From positions 124,001 to 188,000 of the forward strand of contig CAJQUW010014310.1 of NCBI GenBank assembly GCA_907163375.1: a DNA stretch of 64,000 nucleotides, written 5' to 3'. Below are positions 23,697 to 35,155 of this stretch, in pieces. The notes under the pieces were generated by a model. The model was given only the letters and a program-made list of their open reading frames with translations, made no database searches and was not told the DNA's origin. The DNA comes from Prostheceraeus crozeri. Taxonomy: Eukaryota > Platyhelminthes > Polycladida > Euryleptidae. The stretch's first letter is position 1, and each line of letters begins with the position of its first letter. The translations under genes and the position numbers were made by a program.

Positions 23697-24656
23697 TGTT
23701 TTATTGTAACTTCAAATGGCAATCGAAATAATGGATACATGTGTTGTACAAAACTGACAAGAAAGATTCATAAAAGCAGAAGTAAACACATACATAAATA
23801 AATCAGTACTGGCAGACATAATACGTACATAGTCGCGGAAAGAACGAGTTTCTCCGAATGGTTGTTCGACAAAACGGCACTGATAAACGACCACTTGGGA
23901 GTCTGGGAGGGATGAGAGACTTCAAAAAGGTATCTGAATAAGGCAGCTTCTTGAATAGGTTGTTTGCCAAACGTCTTCTCCTGTCAGCAAGATTTGGTAA
24001 GTCAATTTTTCCTTTCATGCGAATGCAACGGTTCTGAATTACTTGAAGACGTTTTTCATCTCCGGTAGATAAACCAATAAAACAGGTGAGGCATATTCCA
24101 ATAAACTTCTGATCAGGGCATTGTAAATCATGATAAATTCAGAGTCTGTCGTTATAGATTTCATACGTCGAAGAATATACAGTCTCTGTGCACATTTTCT
24201 CTCAACAACGCTAACATGACTTTTCCATCTGAGGTCGCTGTCAAAGTAGACACCCAAAATACGGATGTAGGGATGTAAAGTCACTTCATTGATATATTTC
24301 TCAATATCAAAATTTTCTTTGAAGGAGCCTCGGTAATTGAGTAGCCCTGCAGTTTTATCACTATTTAGCAACATAGAATTGGAAGAAGACCATTGAGAAA
24401 TATTTTCTAATTCATTTTTGATCATCTTAGCATCTTCAGCAGGATGAGTTTTCCTGATGCCAGCAATAATGCACAAGTCATCAACGTATTTGATCATTTG
24501 TTGATGTGTGCTTTGGCTTGCAGCATCCAGAAATATAGCGACAATTAAAGGCCACACCACGAGCGATTGCAAGGTCCGGTCAGTTTCCCTCCAAACTGAT
24601 ATTACTTCCTCGATGTGTAAGCTGTATGAATCACAGATATCGGACCGCGTGAGCAA
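23697..24656 (-). mobile_element. LINE 3' fragment (CR1/jockey-like)
   Basis: A 5'-truncated non-LTR retrotransposon holding the second half of the reverse transcriptase, the C-terminal region and a short 3' tail. AATAAAAC lies just before the (TC)n tail on the minus strand. The 5' border is uncertain; beyond 24656 no motif is visible. Truncation at the 5' side is usual for LINE copies. Confidence 0.75.
23803..24656 (-). pseudogene. LINE reverse transcriptase, C-terminal half
   Basis: Two overlapping open frames (24039-24656 and 23803-24018) make up the 3' half of a LINE polymerase. In order: the catalytic MIKYVDDLCI, LNSDKTAGLLNYRG, ILGVYFDSDLRWKSHV (the thumb region motif of CR1, jockey and L2 clades), KCAQRLYILRRMKSI and LIRSLLEYASPVL. 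A frame change follows, then LADRRRRLANNLFKKL and LPSGRLSVPF with RNSFFPRL, the conserved C-terminal block of these clades. Reverse transcriptase motifs before the YVDD box and the endonuclease are gone. The copy is inactive; which of the three clades it belongs to needs a tree. Confidence 0.8.
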
Positions 24657-25804
24657 TGATTTCTGAAGCGGTTTCTTAACTATCGACAGGCAGAATTTCA
24701 GGGTGACTGCTTTAGTATGTACTGCATGAAATGCAATAGTACAGGGAAAAGTGAACCAGCCTCATTTAAGATAGGAATCAAAATTACAAATCGCAAAGTT
24801 GATACATGTAATTATCCTTTCGGATACCACAACAAGCTAAAACAGTGCGTCACAAGCTTGTGTAAAAAACATTGTTTTCTCAACAAATAGTTTAACGAAG
24901 ACAGCGAGTAATAACTGCCTGATCTGATCATTCTTCAGATGTGGATGCTATTCATGCAAAATTGGCCGAAGTTCGTCGATATTTTGCATCTCACGGTTGT
25001 AGATTTTCTACCTTCCAATTAATGCCATCCATGCGTGTACAAATGGATTCAGATCTTAGCTGTAAGGAGACCTTCCGAGAGGGATGTAATGACTCCGATG
25101 GGAATATGCGACAATCTGCGAAGATCTTCTCAATTTTTACGCAGTTTGACTTCTGTTGAACACGTCGATGAAGACGCCGTAAACTGACATAAAATGATAA
25201 GAAATTTAATGACCAATTGATATGAAGCAGATGTTTGCCAACGAGAAACAAAATGTATTGAAAACAGACCTATTTTCATGTCTGTTATTTACATTGCTTT
25301 AAATTTAGGGCGTAATTTAGGCCTAACACAAAAGTGATGATGTGGCTGAATACATTCTTGAAAATGATCAACTTATGTAGACGAGTGATATGTCTTCATA
25401 ATTGCACACAATTACTATGTATACACGTACTTCTCCGTTCTACAACACCAATAACTTGGTCTTCCCTAAAGCAACACTACTCTGGCCAGTCTGACGTTTG
25501 CGAATGTGAGAGATCATATTGTACATGTACATAAAATTATGTCAGCTCTCGCTGAAGTTGAATATTCAGTAACTGCTGTAAGAAAATGATATAATTAGAG
25601 ACAAATGAGCAATAGAAGGCAGTCGTTTCAACCAACTCGTTTCACATCAAGCGTTGTTTGAAAGTACTTTCAAACACTTCAGCAATGCGATCTGAATTGT
25701 TGTTTGACGAAGAGAAGACTGCTTCATTCCAAAACTTGCATGGACAGAATGCAGTTCGATGGCTATCTAGACTTGATGTACCCGCTATAATAATTAAAGG
25801 CCTA
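24657..25804. other. Stretch without a recognisable gene
   Basis: A frame at 24926-25159 on the plus strand reads without a stop but has no ATG at its start and no recognisable motif. The remainder is AT-rich non-coding DNA. Confidence 0.4.
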
Positions 25805-26208
25805 CACTGTAAAACTTAGAACGACAATTATCCTACAAAATTACTGATAAAATCAACCGACGATTGTCACCTCCAATATCCTGCGATATCCGGCGAATAT
25901 GTAGGTTCTCCACCGACATCGAAACAGATGCTTTGTATGCAAATTAACTAAACAAAAACTGTTGAATACTGATTGATTTTTTCGATTAGTGATTGCCTGA
26001 CTTTTGGGCAATTGTGTGGCAAAACTATGATTTATTTTGACATAATTCAATTAATTACCTACATTTTTGATAAAATTTAGGCTATAATTCATTGCTATTC
26101 ATTTTGTCAGATATTGTAGATGTTCAGTGGCAATCATCCTAACAATGACCGGCAAAATAGATTTTGTAAGATAAATGTCTGTCAATTGTCAGTCAATGGT
26201 TTACAGTG
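25805..26208 (+). mobile_element. 404 bp MITE with TA duplication (copy 1)
   Basis: Begins CACTGTAAAAC after TA (25803-25804) and ends GGTTTACAGTG before TA (26209-26210). Internally ACAATTATCCTACAAAAT and related blocks recur near both ends. The same element is present in opposite orientation at 27533-27964. Confidence 0.85.
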
Positions 26209-26598
26209 TATAGCACCATTTTCAGTTTTCTTATCTTTTTCATTGTTCTCATGTAAATGCAGTTTTGGTGAAAATCAAGAAAACCACATTAAAAGAATCT
26301 TTAAAGAATTTAAGGAAAATCCAGTGAAGAATGTCGTCTGAGAGATTTCAAAAGGTTTGTGTTGAATGAAACTTGATACAAATTGATCTTTTATACAAAT
26401 CTGATATACGCATAGGAAATTTGGATGATTTCCTTCATACTACAGTTCTGATTAAATTCAAATGTGGATATACAAATGCAGTCTCAGCAACACTACGGTC
26501 AAGACAAAAACTCGCATATACCTGAATGTTTAGTGGAGGGTGCCACACTAAAGTCTGATGCAGTGATACAAGCTTTTGGAGCGAATGTGAGCTGATGA

Positions 26599-26868
26599 CA
26601 TAGAAATCGACAACAATAAAACCTCTAGAATAGGGGTAAAGCTTCGTACAATGCATAATAGTGGCACATACATGTACATCGCACGCATTTTCACTTAGAT
26701 GCACATGTCAACGTTTCCATCATTGGGTTAGAATCAGTCACATGCGCAAATCTAAGCTTTGGATCGGTCACTCATGCCTCAACTTAGTTCGCCGGCTGTG
26801 TCTCGACCTTGAGTCAATTTCTATTCTAGTCAACTTCAGATAAACAATCTATTTCTATTATTTTTATG
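26599..26868 (-). mobile_element. hAT-type MITE (copy A) with 8 bp duplication GCTGATGA
   Basis: 270 bp, starting CATAGAAATCGAC and ending ATTTTTATG. The octamer GCTGATGA occurs directly on both sides (26591-26598 and 26869-26876), a perfect 8 bp target duplication typical of hAT elements. The body is the inverse of copy B at 34026-34281, including TCTAGAGGTTTTATTGTTGT and GACTCAAGGTCG. Confidence 0.85.
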
Positions 26869-26876
26869 GCTGATGA

Positions 26877-27532
26877 GGTGCACATTGAAGGTGGTCAGAA
26901 TGACAGACGTCCCGAGCAAACGGAAGCAAACACGAGCGTTTACTGGTAGTTCCATGCTACTGGTAAGCATAAGCAACTGTTCAGTCCAATGAAATGATGA
27001 TTGGGTGAATAGACAGAGAATCCGTTGTATCATTGTTATTGGCAGATTATTGAAGCTACAGAAGCAGCAGGACGAGCATCTCCAGCAATCGCAATGAAGT
27101 TTTAATCGCTTTACTTTGCTCACTGTGTGGCAGTCTGCATCTGATATGATGATGACTTGATATTTTTTGCAAATGCATCACTCGGAAACTCATGGAAAAG
27201 CTCGCAGTGTAGCCGAGGACCTAGAGATACATAGAGAATTCAAATTACTGGACAATGTACGAAATTAACTTCTCAAAAGTGCCACTACTACCAAATTTAT
27301 TAATGAATAGTATTTACATGAAGCTTGAATTTCCATTATTGATCACGGCGCTTCAAAGTTCTTGATTTTTTTGCCTTTTTTTATTTTTGGATTCTCATGT
27401 CTCTGTATCTGCACTTTTGAATCGAAGTTGAAGTGCAATAAAGCCATATATTATTACAATCATTGTTATTATTACAAAATGCCTTCAAAAGTGGCTGAAC
27501 TCAGATATTCTTGAAGATTGTTTCTCAAAATG
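26877..27532. other. Stretch without a recognisable gene
   Basis: AT-rich DNA between two MITEs; no motif, repeat border or coding potential recognised. Confidence 0.4.
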
Positions 27533-27964
27533 CAGTGTAAACCGTTGACTGACAATTGATAGACAATTATCCTACAAAATCGATTTTGTTGGTCATTGTT
27601 AGCTCTTGTAGGATGATTGCCACTGAACACCTACAATATCTGACAAAAAGCGACAAAATGAATAACAATGAATTATAGCTTGAATTTTATCAAAAATGTA
27701 GGTAACTAATTAAATTATGTCAAATTAAATCATGGTTTTGCTACACATTAATGCAGATTGCCCAAAAGTCAAGCAATCACTAATCGAAAAAATCAATCAA
27801 TATTTAGCAGCTTTTGTTTAGTTAATTTGCATACAAATCATCTGTTTCGATGTCGGTGGAGAACCTACAAATTCGTTGGATATCGCAGGATATTGGAGGT
27901 GACAATCGTCGGTTGATTTTGTCAGTAATTTTGTAGGATAATTGTCGGTCTACGGTTTACAGTG
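27533..27964 (-). mobile_element. 432 bp MITE (copy 2, inverted relative to copy 1)
   Basis: Ends CAGTGTAAACCG and CGGTTTACAGTG; flanking dinucleotides are TG on both sides rather than TA. It shares ACAATTATCCTACAAAAT, TAGGATGATTGCCACTGAAC and the GATGTCGGTGGAGAACCTAC block with 25805-26208. The two copies lie 1.3 kb apart in inverted orientation. Confidence 0.8.
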
Positions 27965-28867
27965 TGCATGTGGATATACTTGACTTTTCAGTAGACCAAG
28001 TGCGACGAATGAAGTGAAAAGATTAAAAATGTGCCAAAACGTGAAGTCACAAATGTGTAGGTTCCCCGGCTGAAATATGAAAGGTCCACAGCAAAAATGG
28101 AACAGTGGGCCATATATGGACAAGATAAAATGAAAGCCAGTTGCTTACATTCAAAGCCTCAGAGGATCGATTGTGTAATTATTGGACGATCCCTCCCTCC
28201 TTCATTAAACCAAACCTCATCATTGAGGTGATAATTTTCCTCCCACGTGCATGTTTTCTAATGATTTCATCGCTCTAAAATTTACATAATTTCCAATAAA
28301 CTGTTCATTATGCAGAACATTTAAATTTAATAAACAAAAATTTAATCATCATACCACAGAATTATATAAGTCGTCTCTTCTGTTTGACTAGAAAGGAAGC
28401 ATTGGAACATGTAACGTTATTAAAATGGCACAATCTGCTGACATAATACCATAGCAATCGAACAATGAACAGCCAGTTCAACATTAAACACGCATTATTG
28501 CATGAATTTTCAGTGACCGTTATCAACCGGATATCACAGAAAAGAAGCACAGTCGATGTCAAGCTCTACAGACAAGTGGGCCTGCTAACTTTCTAAATAA
28601 TGATCGGAAGGACCAACATTATCGAGTACAATTCTGCGCAATAATCTGACTTTACAGCAATCCACAAGCGACGCACGACTTTTCTTCCCATCTCTGTAAG
28701 GCACTGAAAATTTCTTTTTGCCCACTTAGTAAGTTCCTGAATGTTCGTTTTGAATCAGACTTCACTTCTAGCAATTAATGCTCATCATTGAGGTGATAAT
28801 TTACCTCCTACATGCTTGTTTTCTCATATTTTCATCCCGTTCAAATTTACATAATGTTCTATAAAAT
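27965..28867. repeat. Diverged dispersed repeat, two copies, in otherwise empty DNA
   Basis: Block 28218-28330 (CTCATCATTGAGGTGATAAT, then a TCCCACGTGCATGTTTTCT stretch) recurs at 28780-28895 with perhaps one base in five changed. The second copy runs into the tandem duplication that begins at 28868. No coding sequence is recognised in this stretch. Confidence 0.6.
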
Positions 28868-29181
28868 GATGATTATGGAGAACATTTTAAGACAGAAATT
28901 TATGTGAAGTCCATAGAGTAAGTATATCAGGTGGAGTGGTAACTCCGCATTTATCAAATCCCCAATGTGTATACACTTTCGATTTTATTAAATGAACTCA
29001 AGGGGGATACATTCGGAATTGTTTGATGATTATGGAGAACATTTTAAGACAGAAATTTATGTGAAGTCCATAGAGTAAGTATATCAGGTGGAGTGGTAAC
29101 TCCGCATTTATCAAATCCCCAATGTGTATACACTTTCGATTTTATTAAATGAACTCAAGGGGGATACATTCGGAATTGTTT
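28868..29181. repeat. Exact tandem duplication, 2 x 157 bp
   Basis: 28868-29024 and 29025-29181 read identically, both from GATGATTATGGAGAAC to CATTCGGAATTGTTT. Zero differences in 157 bp, in DNA where other repeats are strongly diverged, means a very recent event or an assembly artefact. Confidence 0.95.
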
Positions 29182-31196
29182 CCAAATGTGAGACAAATAT
29201 ACACATTTGTGCAGTTTTGAAGAAATTACAACGGAAGTGACTGACCATGATAGCATAAAGCAGAAAGAAATGATATTATTTTACAGATCCCCGTGTCATG
29301 ACAGGCTTGGAGAGGCAATGCTTGTTAAAATAGCAACTTGTTGACCTGCTATTGCTTTCATGCCTCAAGAGAATCTTCTTAACCGTGATTATTTCATACG
29401 CAACCTGCCACTGGTAGAACAAAACAACATAATCAATGACAATGATTTCAATTAACTTTGAAAGATGTAAATGGGTCCACATCACCATTCAGATTCAAGA
29501 AGCGAAACATAAATTTAGTGAATCAGAAATTCATGCCGATGAAAATTGAATTAAAAATATGAAATTTCAGCCACGACAGCACAATAAGATCTCGACTTTT
29601 TCATGAAGACTTCCATTATAATGTCTTTCATTAGATTTCCTTGACCATCAGCATAATTTCCGCTTAGTTGCGATGCTTTTTAGCAAATATTCATTCCTTT
29701 TGATATCCAACTTGTTTCATACTACTTATATAAGGGCGTCATCTCGGTAGTAAATTGTCAAAAATTTAACTTTTTTAAAACTGCTCAAATATTTTTTGGA
29801 CTACAGGAACGTAATCTCTGCAAAAAACTGAATCTTTCATGTAAAAATTTTCACTGTATATAGAAACTTTTTGAGTCGACACTCTATCTACATATATTTA
29901 CTTTATGGTAAAGTCATAATGCAATTTTATACATAGAATTGAGTCGAACTGAAATAATCGATAAAAACATCAGCAATCACTAATTTTACTAATTTCCACG
30001 ATGCAGCGATAGTTTCGAACATTTGGCTATTCCATTCTCAGTATATCTTTCCATAATACATTAACTACCATCACAAGGCATCCAAAGGCAGGTAGACTTC
30101 CCGTGAGATTCTTTACTTTATTCCATGGATGAATCTGAAGCTGAGCAGTCAGACATCCTTATGGATAGATGCCTAGAGATAAAGTGATGACGGAAACAGA
30201 AGAATCATAGGAATGTTTGATTCACTGAGCTGATCGCTTTCATCTTGATTCTAAGTCGATCTGAAGGAAAGCCGAATAGAAGATGGAAATCAAATTCCCT
30301 GGGAACATTTGATCGCTGGGTGTTCAACATGATTGTTAATCTGAAATTGCCGTTCGAGCTGACAATTTTAGTGAGAAGATTGAGAAAGGAAGTAATAAAA
30401 AAAAACTGCGACATCCTAATATCAAGTTATCGCATTGAACCGTAAATTCATCATATTTGAAAATTCATGAAGTGGAAATGCAAACACAACTTGCAAAATT
30501 AAACAGAACATCATTTCTTGGAGCAATGTCGTCAAATGCTGCCATGCATTTTTGTGAGTGCCACTATTGTATAATAATGCTCCCTTATGGCGTTCAGGTT
30601 TGGCGTTATAAGCCAATTCTATGCCTCAACAAGTCAAATTGCGGCTAGCATGTTGAAATTTTGGAAACTAACTACTTTTTCATGTCGTATTTGAGCCTAT
30701 TACCGAAGATCTAATACTTCACCAGACACTCAGGAGTCTAACTAAGCTGAGTACCGGAGAAGTATCATTTTGGCCGGAGTCGGAGTCTTATCAAATGAAG
30801 ACTCCGGTAAAGTAAGACTCCAGTATCAAATGAAGATTCCTTCTCGAAAAAAACTCATACTTTGAATCGTCAGATCGCAGCGAACAGTCATTAAGTTGTC
30901 ATTCTTGAATAGATAATTGCTATATAACATCTATATATATCATATATAACTTATATATAACATAAAGATTTAATTTTTTATTTTCCTATATCATGATATC
31001 ATCCGAATATTAGGCTTTATTTGTCGAATAACATTAAGTAAGATTTTCCCGATTAGTATCTGCCTAATTTGGTTATGATTTCAATAAGGCGGATCTCCTT
31101 TGATTCAGTGAGTCATTTATCACTGTCCACAGAGCTTGCAGTAGAGGAACAATAGGTGACGTAGTTGACCAAGCGGCGAGAGAGGTTAGCCATTTT
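29182..31196. other. Stretch without a recognisable gene
   Basis: Low-complexity TATATA runs lie near 30915-30960 and short repeats of AAGACTCCGGTAAAGT around 30795-30840. Open frames near 30205-30650 on both strands have no family resemblance. Confidence 0.4.
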
Positions 31197-31332
31197 CCAA
31201 AGAGTTCAAGACAGAACAAAAGTATCAGGACTCTCTCGGTAAAACGTTTATTGGTCTTTATCAAAGTGATAAAGATCAATAAACGTTTCACCGAGAGAGT
31301 CCTGATATGTTTCTTCTGTCTTGAACTCTTTG
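31197..31332. repeat. Near-perfect 136 bp palindrome
   Basis: Arms of about 60 bp (left CCAAAGAGTTCAAGACAGAA, right TTCTGTCTTGAACTCTTTGG) around a centre at TTTATCAAAGTGATAAA. Only a few mismatches are seen across the arms. Probably a small foldback element or a recent inverted duplication; no target duplication recognised. Confidence 0.85.
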
Positions 31333-31359
31333 GAGAACAATAAGTGCTCTTTCAATTGA

Positions 31360-31569
31360 TACCACTTCGGCCATCGGCACAGACAATGGTTTAGAGACAT
31401 CATGAGGTCTTCAGTTCAAATTGTGACTGATGAACATGAGAGAGAATATGTGGAGCGGTTAGCAAGTCAACAGGAGAAGAACGCAAAAGCATCCACCATT
31501 CGTAGACTTTTCGAATCAATTAAGAATATCTTCATGTTTGCCACCAACTATGTTCGGTGGTCACAATGA
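31360..31569 (+). CDS. Possible exon or coding scrap, unrecognised
   Basis: A 69-codon open frame with balanced, protein-like composition: it includes VTDEHEREYVERLASQQEKN followed by STIRRLFESIKNIF and ends NYVRWSQ before TGA. The middle would form a charged amphipathic helix. It lacks an early ATG and recognisable splice borders. It could be the last exon of an unknown gene or a chance frame. Confidence 0.25.
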   Translation, partial: YHFGHRHRQWFRDIMRSSVQIVTDEHEREYVERLASQQEKNAKASTIRRLFESIKNIFMFATNYVRWSQ

Positions 31570-33589
31570 AACAAGTCAAAGTCATTTAAAAAAGGAGCAG
31601 ACTGCTTATTTCCACAACGCTTGGCCAAACCGCGAAATTTGAAAAAAAATCAAAGGTTTGGTGTTTATCACAGATTGTAGTAGGAAAAAGTGCTTTAAGC
31701 GATTATATAAAGTGTATATCGATGAAAACTAATTTAAGCAAAGTTTGCATAAATTATTTGTTCGTGCTACAGTGGTGTCCGAATTATTTTCAAAGGGATA
31801 TTCATCACCGGATATGCAAAGTTGGTCCTGAACGTCAAGAGTCAATTCAAAGAGTATAATTAAGAGAGCTTCTCCAAACAGAAAATATCAAGTAATTTGA
31901 GTTCTTCTTTATTACCTCAAACATGACATACATTGCCTGATACGCAGCTTTTTATTCTTCGACAAGACACCGCGCATATCCTGGCTTGTTCAGCCATTCC
32001 AGATATTTTAAGCTAGTTTAGGCCAATTCGAGCAGTGTTGACGAGCCCCTGTAGAGCGAAACGCAGCGTCTACGGCTGCCAAGGAATTGTTTTGCTTGAA
32101 TTGTTCAAGTCTGTCGACATCTTTCTATTTAGCCTACTGCAAGTACTGGTATTGAGGTGAAATTACCATAGCTGCCCAACCTTTAGATTATTTAAATTTC
32201 AAAGAAATTGTTCAATAGTTCATCTCATACATGGTTCATATCAATATACCCCACTGTAGAGACAATGCAATAAATGATGGTTATAATAGATAAAAAATGC
32301 TGCTTTTTGTAAGCACAATGTAGCAATATGGACTAGGTTGGAGTTCCATACACACATTTATATCGTTGACAAGATGACTTCCAATTTGTGATATTGAACG
32401 TCGGCCGAAGCATTTCTTTTCAACGTCAATATCAGCTCTATCCATGCTGGGTATATGAAATAGAAATTATCAAGTAGTTCAATGATAAAGATTGATATTG
32501 ATCTAACTGGTTTCTATAAAAGTTTTTGGGATTCTTATTAAACATTTTCTGCTTCTTCCTTATCTTCACATGCCTGAAGTCCACAAACTGGGTTGTCCCC
32601 TTCGGTTATCTATAATTCATGAGTTTTGCTTATCTTGTCCTACTACCTAAAGTCGCTCACGCTGTCCGAATTGAAGGGCAATGAGGATCTTTTGTCAAAA
32701 CTATGTTTTTTCATTTCAGTTGATATAATGTTGCAAACGTTGCTTAACTCTCGTTCTTGCATTTGTTTCACGGTAACATCTTCCATTCCATTCTGGATTG
32801 GAAGATCAATCACTAGTCGATTAATTCGATAAATATCTAAATCCAGGAAAATTCAGTGTCAAAAATTGTAATGAAGAATTTATCAGCAATTATAATTTCA
32901 ATGAAATTTAGGAATTGAAATCACAAGCAATGTACGAATAGTATAATTTGAAAGGAATTCAAGTATATCGAAAACTGTTATTATCTCACGTTATTATCAT
33001 GCATGTGTTCCGGTCATGTAGCTTAAACTTGCAATTCTCAATCTGCTAATTGTCAGGCAGATTAGCACCATGACATTTCTCACCATCTAGTTTGAATTAA
33101 AATATATAAATCATTCACCGCTAACGTCAACTGAAATTGATCAGAATATCGAATCTGAGTGCTGAAGATAATAATTTCAAGATTTTCTTGAAATTCAACC
33201 TCTATAGCTGCTGTCGCAATTGGGATATGAGATTTAAGAGCCAGCCCAGCGGCTGAGGCTCGCGTAATTTATTCAAGAGTCTAGTAGGTGCCTTTCAGCA
33301 TAAGCATATTCAAGCATTATACTGTGCGAATGCATACATGCATACCTATTTGTGCCAATCAAAAGACGGACAGACGACAATCTTGCTCTTAAAGCTGTTT
33401 CTTTACCAATTTCTTTCAACGTGTTTGTACCAAATTTTTTGGATAAATTACTTAAAGCAACCTCATCCCTAGCCCCGACAGTTTTTATCATACAAGCAAA
33501 TCCAATTTGGTTTTAGACGCCAGGATTGCTTTCCAAGAACTATAAAACAGCATGAAATTGCTTGAAAAATTATCATTGATTTGAAAGCG
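31570..33589. other. Stretch without a clear gene
   Basis: Mostly AT-rich. On the minus strand 33344-33491 reads without a stop (includes ALSNLSKKFGTNTLKEIGK) and ends near a possible AGGTATG donor; it could be an exon but matches no family I know. Confidence 0.35.
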
Positions 33590-33890
33590 CCATTTCGGCT
33601 TATTTCTTGAAGAATGGTATTCAAAGAAAGTCTTTCGGATGGAGATGAGGATGACCGCTACATCCAGGACAAACATTTTTTCGCCTTCGATTTCCGGGTG
33701 CACTGCAGACTACACATTTTCTACCTTCTTCAACATGTTGGACAAGATGCTTGTTGCCTTGCAATCTCTCTGAAATACTTGCTCATCCTCTGGTCGTCTT
33801 GGTCGCCGATGAATTGGAAGCTTCACAAGCTGTTCAAGTTGTCGAATCAAATTATGCTTGAATTTTCACAGACTTTGCTGAGGAGAATTG
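33590..33890 (-). pseudogene. piggyBac-type transposase C-terminal cysteine-rich remnant
   Basis: Reading the minus strand in shifting frames gives RQLEQLVKLPIHRRPRRPED, then QHVEEGRKCVVCSAPGNRRR, KNVCPGCSGHPHLHP, and finally FFEYHSSRN. The order C-x2-C, C-x2-C, and a closing F-x-x-YH is that of the zinc-binding tail of piggyBac transposases, which helps bind the element's ends. At least two frame changes separate the pieces. The catalytic DDE domain is not visible upstream (33900-34020), and no TTAA-bounded terminal repeat was found. An old, truncated remnant. Confidence 0.6.
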
Positions 33891-34025
33891 GCTTGGCGTG
33901 AGAGACAGAAAAGAATGATGCATACATTTGTTTGACAGATTTTCAGTAACCAGAAGGAAATACGTTTCCATCATTTCACAGTTTTTCTCTGGAAATATCA
34001 ATAATAAGCTTTGATCCACTCGATT

Positions 34026-34281
34026 CATAGAAATATACTGTTTATCTGAAGTAGACTAGAATGGAAATTGACTCAAGGTCGCGGCACATTCGGGAGAACT
34101 AAGTTGGGGCATGAAGAGCCAATTAAAAGCTTAAATTTACGCATGTGACTGATTCTAATCCAATGATGCAGCCGTTGACAAGTGTATCTAAGTCAAAATG
34201 CGTGTGATTTATGTGCCACTATTGTGTATTGCATGAAGCTTTACTTCCATTCTAGAGGTTTTATTGTTGTCAATTTCTATG
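34026..34281 (+). mobile_element. hAT-type MITE (copy B) with 8 bp duplication
   Basis: 256 bp, starting CATAGAAATA and ending TTTCTATG. The flanks ACTCGATT (34018-34025) and ACTCGATC (34282-34289) match at 7 of 8 bases. Inverse of copy A. Confidence 0.8.
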
Positions 34282-34482
34282 ACTCGATCACAGTCATTCA
34301 TTGACATATTGTAATCGTGGACAACAATATTGAAGCATAACTGCTATCAATATGACCTCACTTCTCGTCAATCAGTCAGTGCAGCGAATTCAGTTCGATT
34401 ACACACAATAGCCATGTCGTGATTGATCGTGATTCAGATAAGTTGTGACATGAATACCCATGTCGTGATTATCTGATGCAAC

Positions 34483-34571
34483 CATAGAAATAGATTGTTT
34501 ATCTGAAGTAGACTAGAATGGAAATTGACTCAAGGTCGCGGCACATTCGGGGGAACTAAGTTGTGGCATTA
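34483..34571 (+). mobile_element. hAT-type MITE (copy C), truncated
   Basis: The first 85-90 bp of the same MITE family (CATAGAAATAGATTG to GGGGAACTAAGTTGTGGCAT). It is flanked by near-identical direct repeats: CCATGTCGTGATTATCTGAT starts at 34458 and CCATGTCGTGATAATCTGAT at 34576, each extending a few bases further. Confidence 0.75.
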
Positions 34572-34600
34572 ATAGCCATGTCGTGATAATCTGATGCAGC

Positions 34601-35047
34601 AGAGAAAGAAAGACGCGTTTTCTCGAACAGTCAGCGCAGCTTAGAAGGATTTATTGGTGTGAGCCGCTGTGAGCAGGTTTAGGTACAAATCAATGCATGT
34701 GCCGGTACTTCTATTCTTTCCCCCCACATTTCTGTCGTTGATATCCGGAAGTGTTGCCTCGTCAGCGATCTTCTCTTGCTCATATGGGCAGTCTCACTAA
34801 TGTCGCATAGCGTTGAGTGTGTAAAACTCCTCCTGTCTGACTTGTAGAATATTTACAGCCTCAGAATTAGACAACTGCTCGTCATTTGTCTGTAGACAGC
34901 AATCACACGAAGTTCATGATCACAGCTGTATCTTGTATTCTAACTGAGTATCCAAGGGATCAATCCTTCATCCCAGGGTTTAAGTAAGACTTCTCAGTCG
35001 TGTTGTAGTGTCACTCAGTGACAGCGCAAGTCTATTCTAAACCCAAT
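34601..35047. other. Left flank of the Harbinger composite
   Basis: No gene. GGTACTTCTATTCTTTCCCC and following bases at 34712-34740 recur inverted at 57296-57326 just outside the other Harbinger end, so the Harbinger may have landed inside another repeat. Confidence 0.4.
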
Positions 35048-35155
35048 GGGCCGATTTCATGAAGCGGTATTAACTGCTACCAGTAGTAGCACAAATACCA
35101 GGACAGCTACTACTTCGGAGTAAAATCGATTTCGCGAAGCGGTATTATCAAGTCA
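35048..35155 (+). repeat. Left Harbinger terminus with doubled terminal motif
   Basis: GGGCCGATTTCATGAAGCGG, continuing TATTAAC, then at 35127 a variant ATCGATTTCGCGAAGCGG with TATTATC. Repeated CTACTAC/GTAGTAG triplets sit between the two. The right end has the same plan. Confidence 0.8.

Noticed and set aside
30205-30445. Possible piggyBac N-terminal or middle fragment
   Set aside because: Only vague resemblance and opposite orientation to the tail at 33.6 kb.
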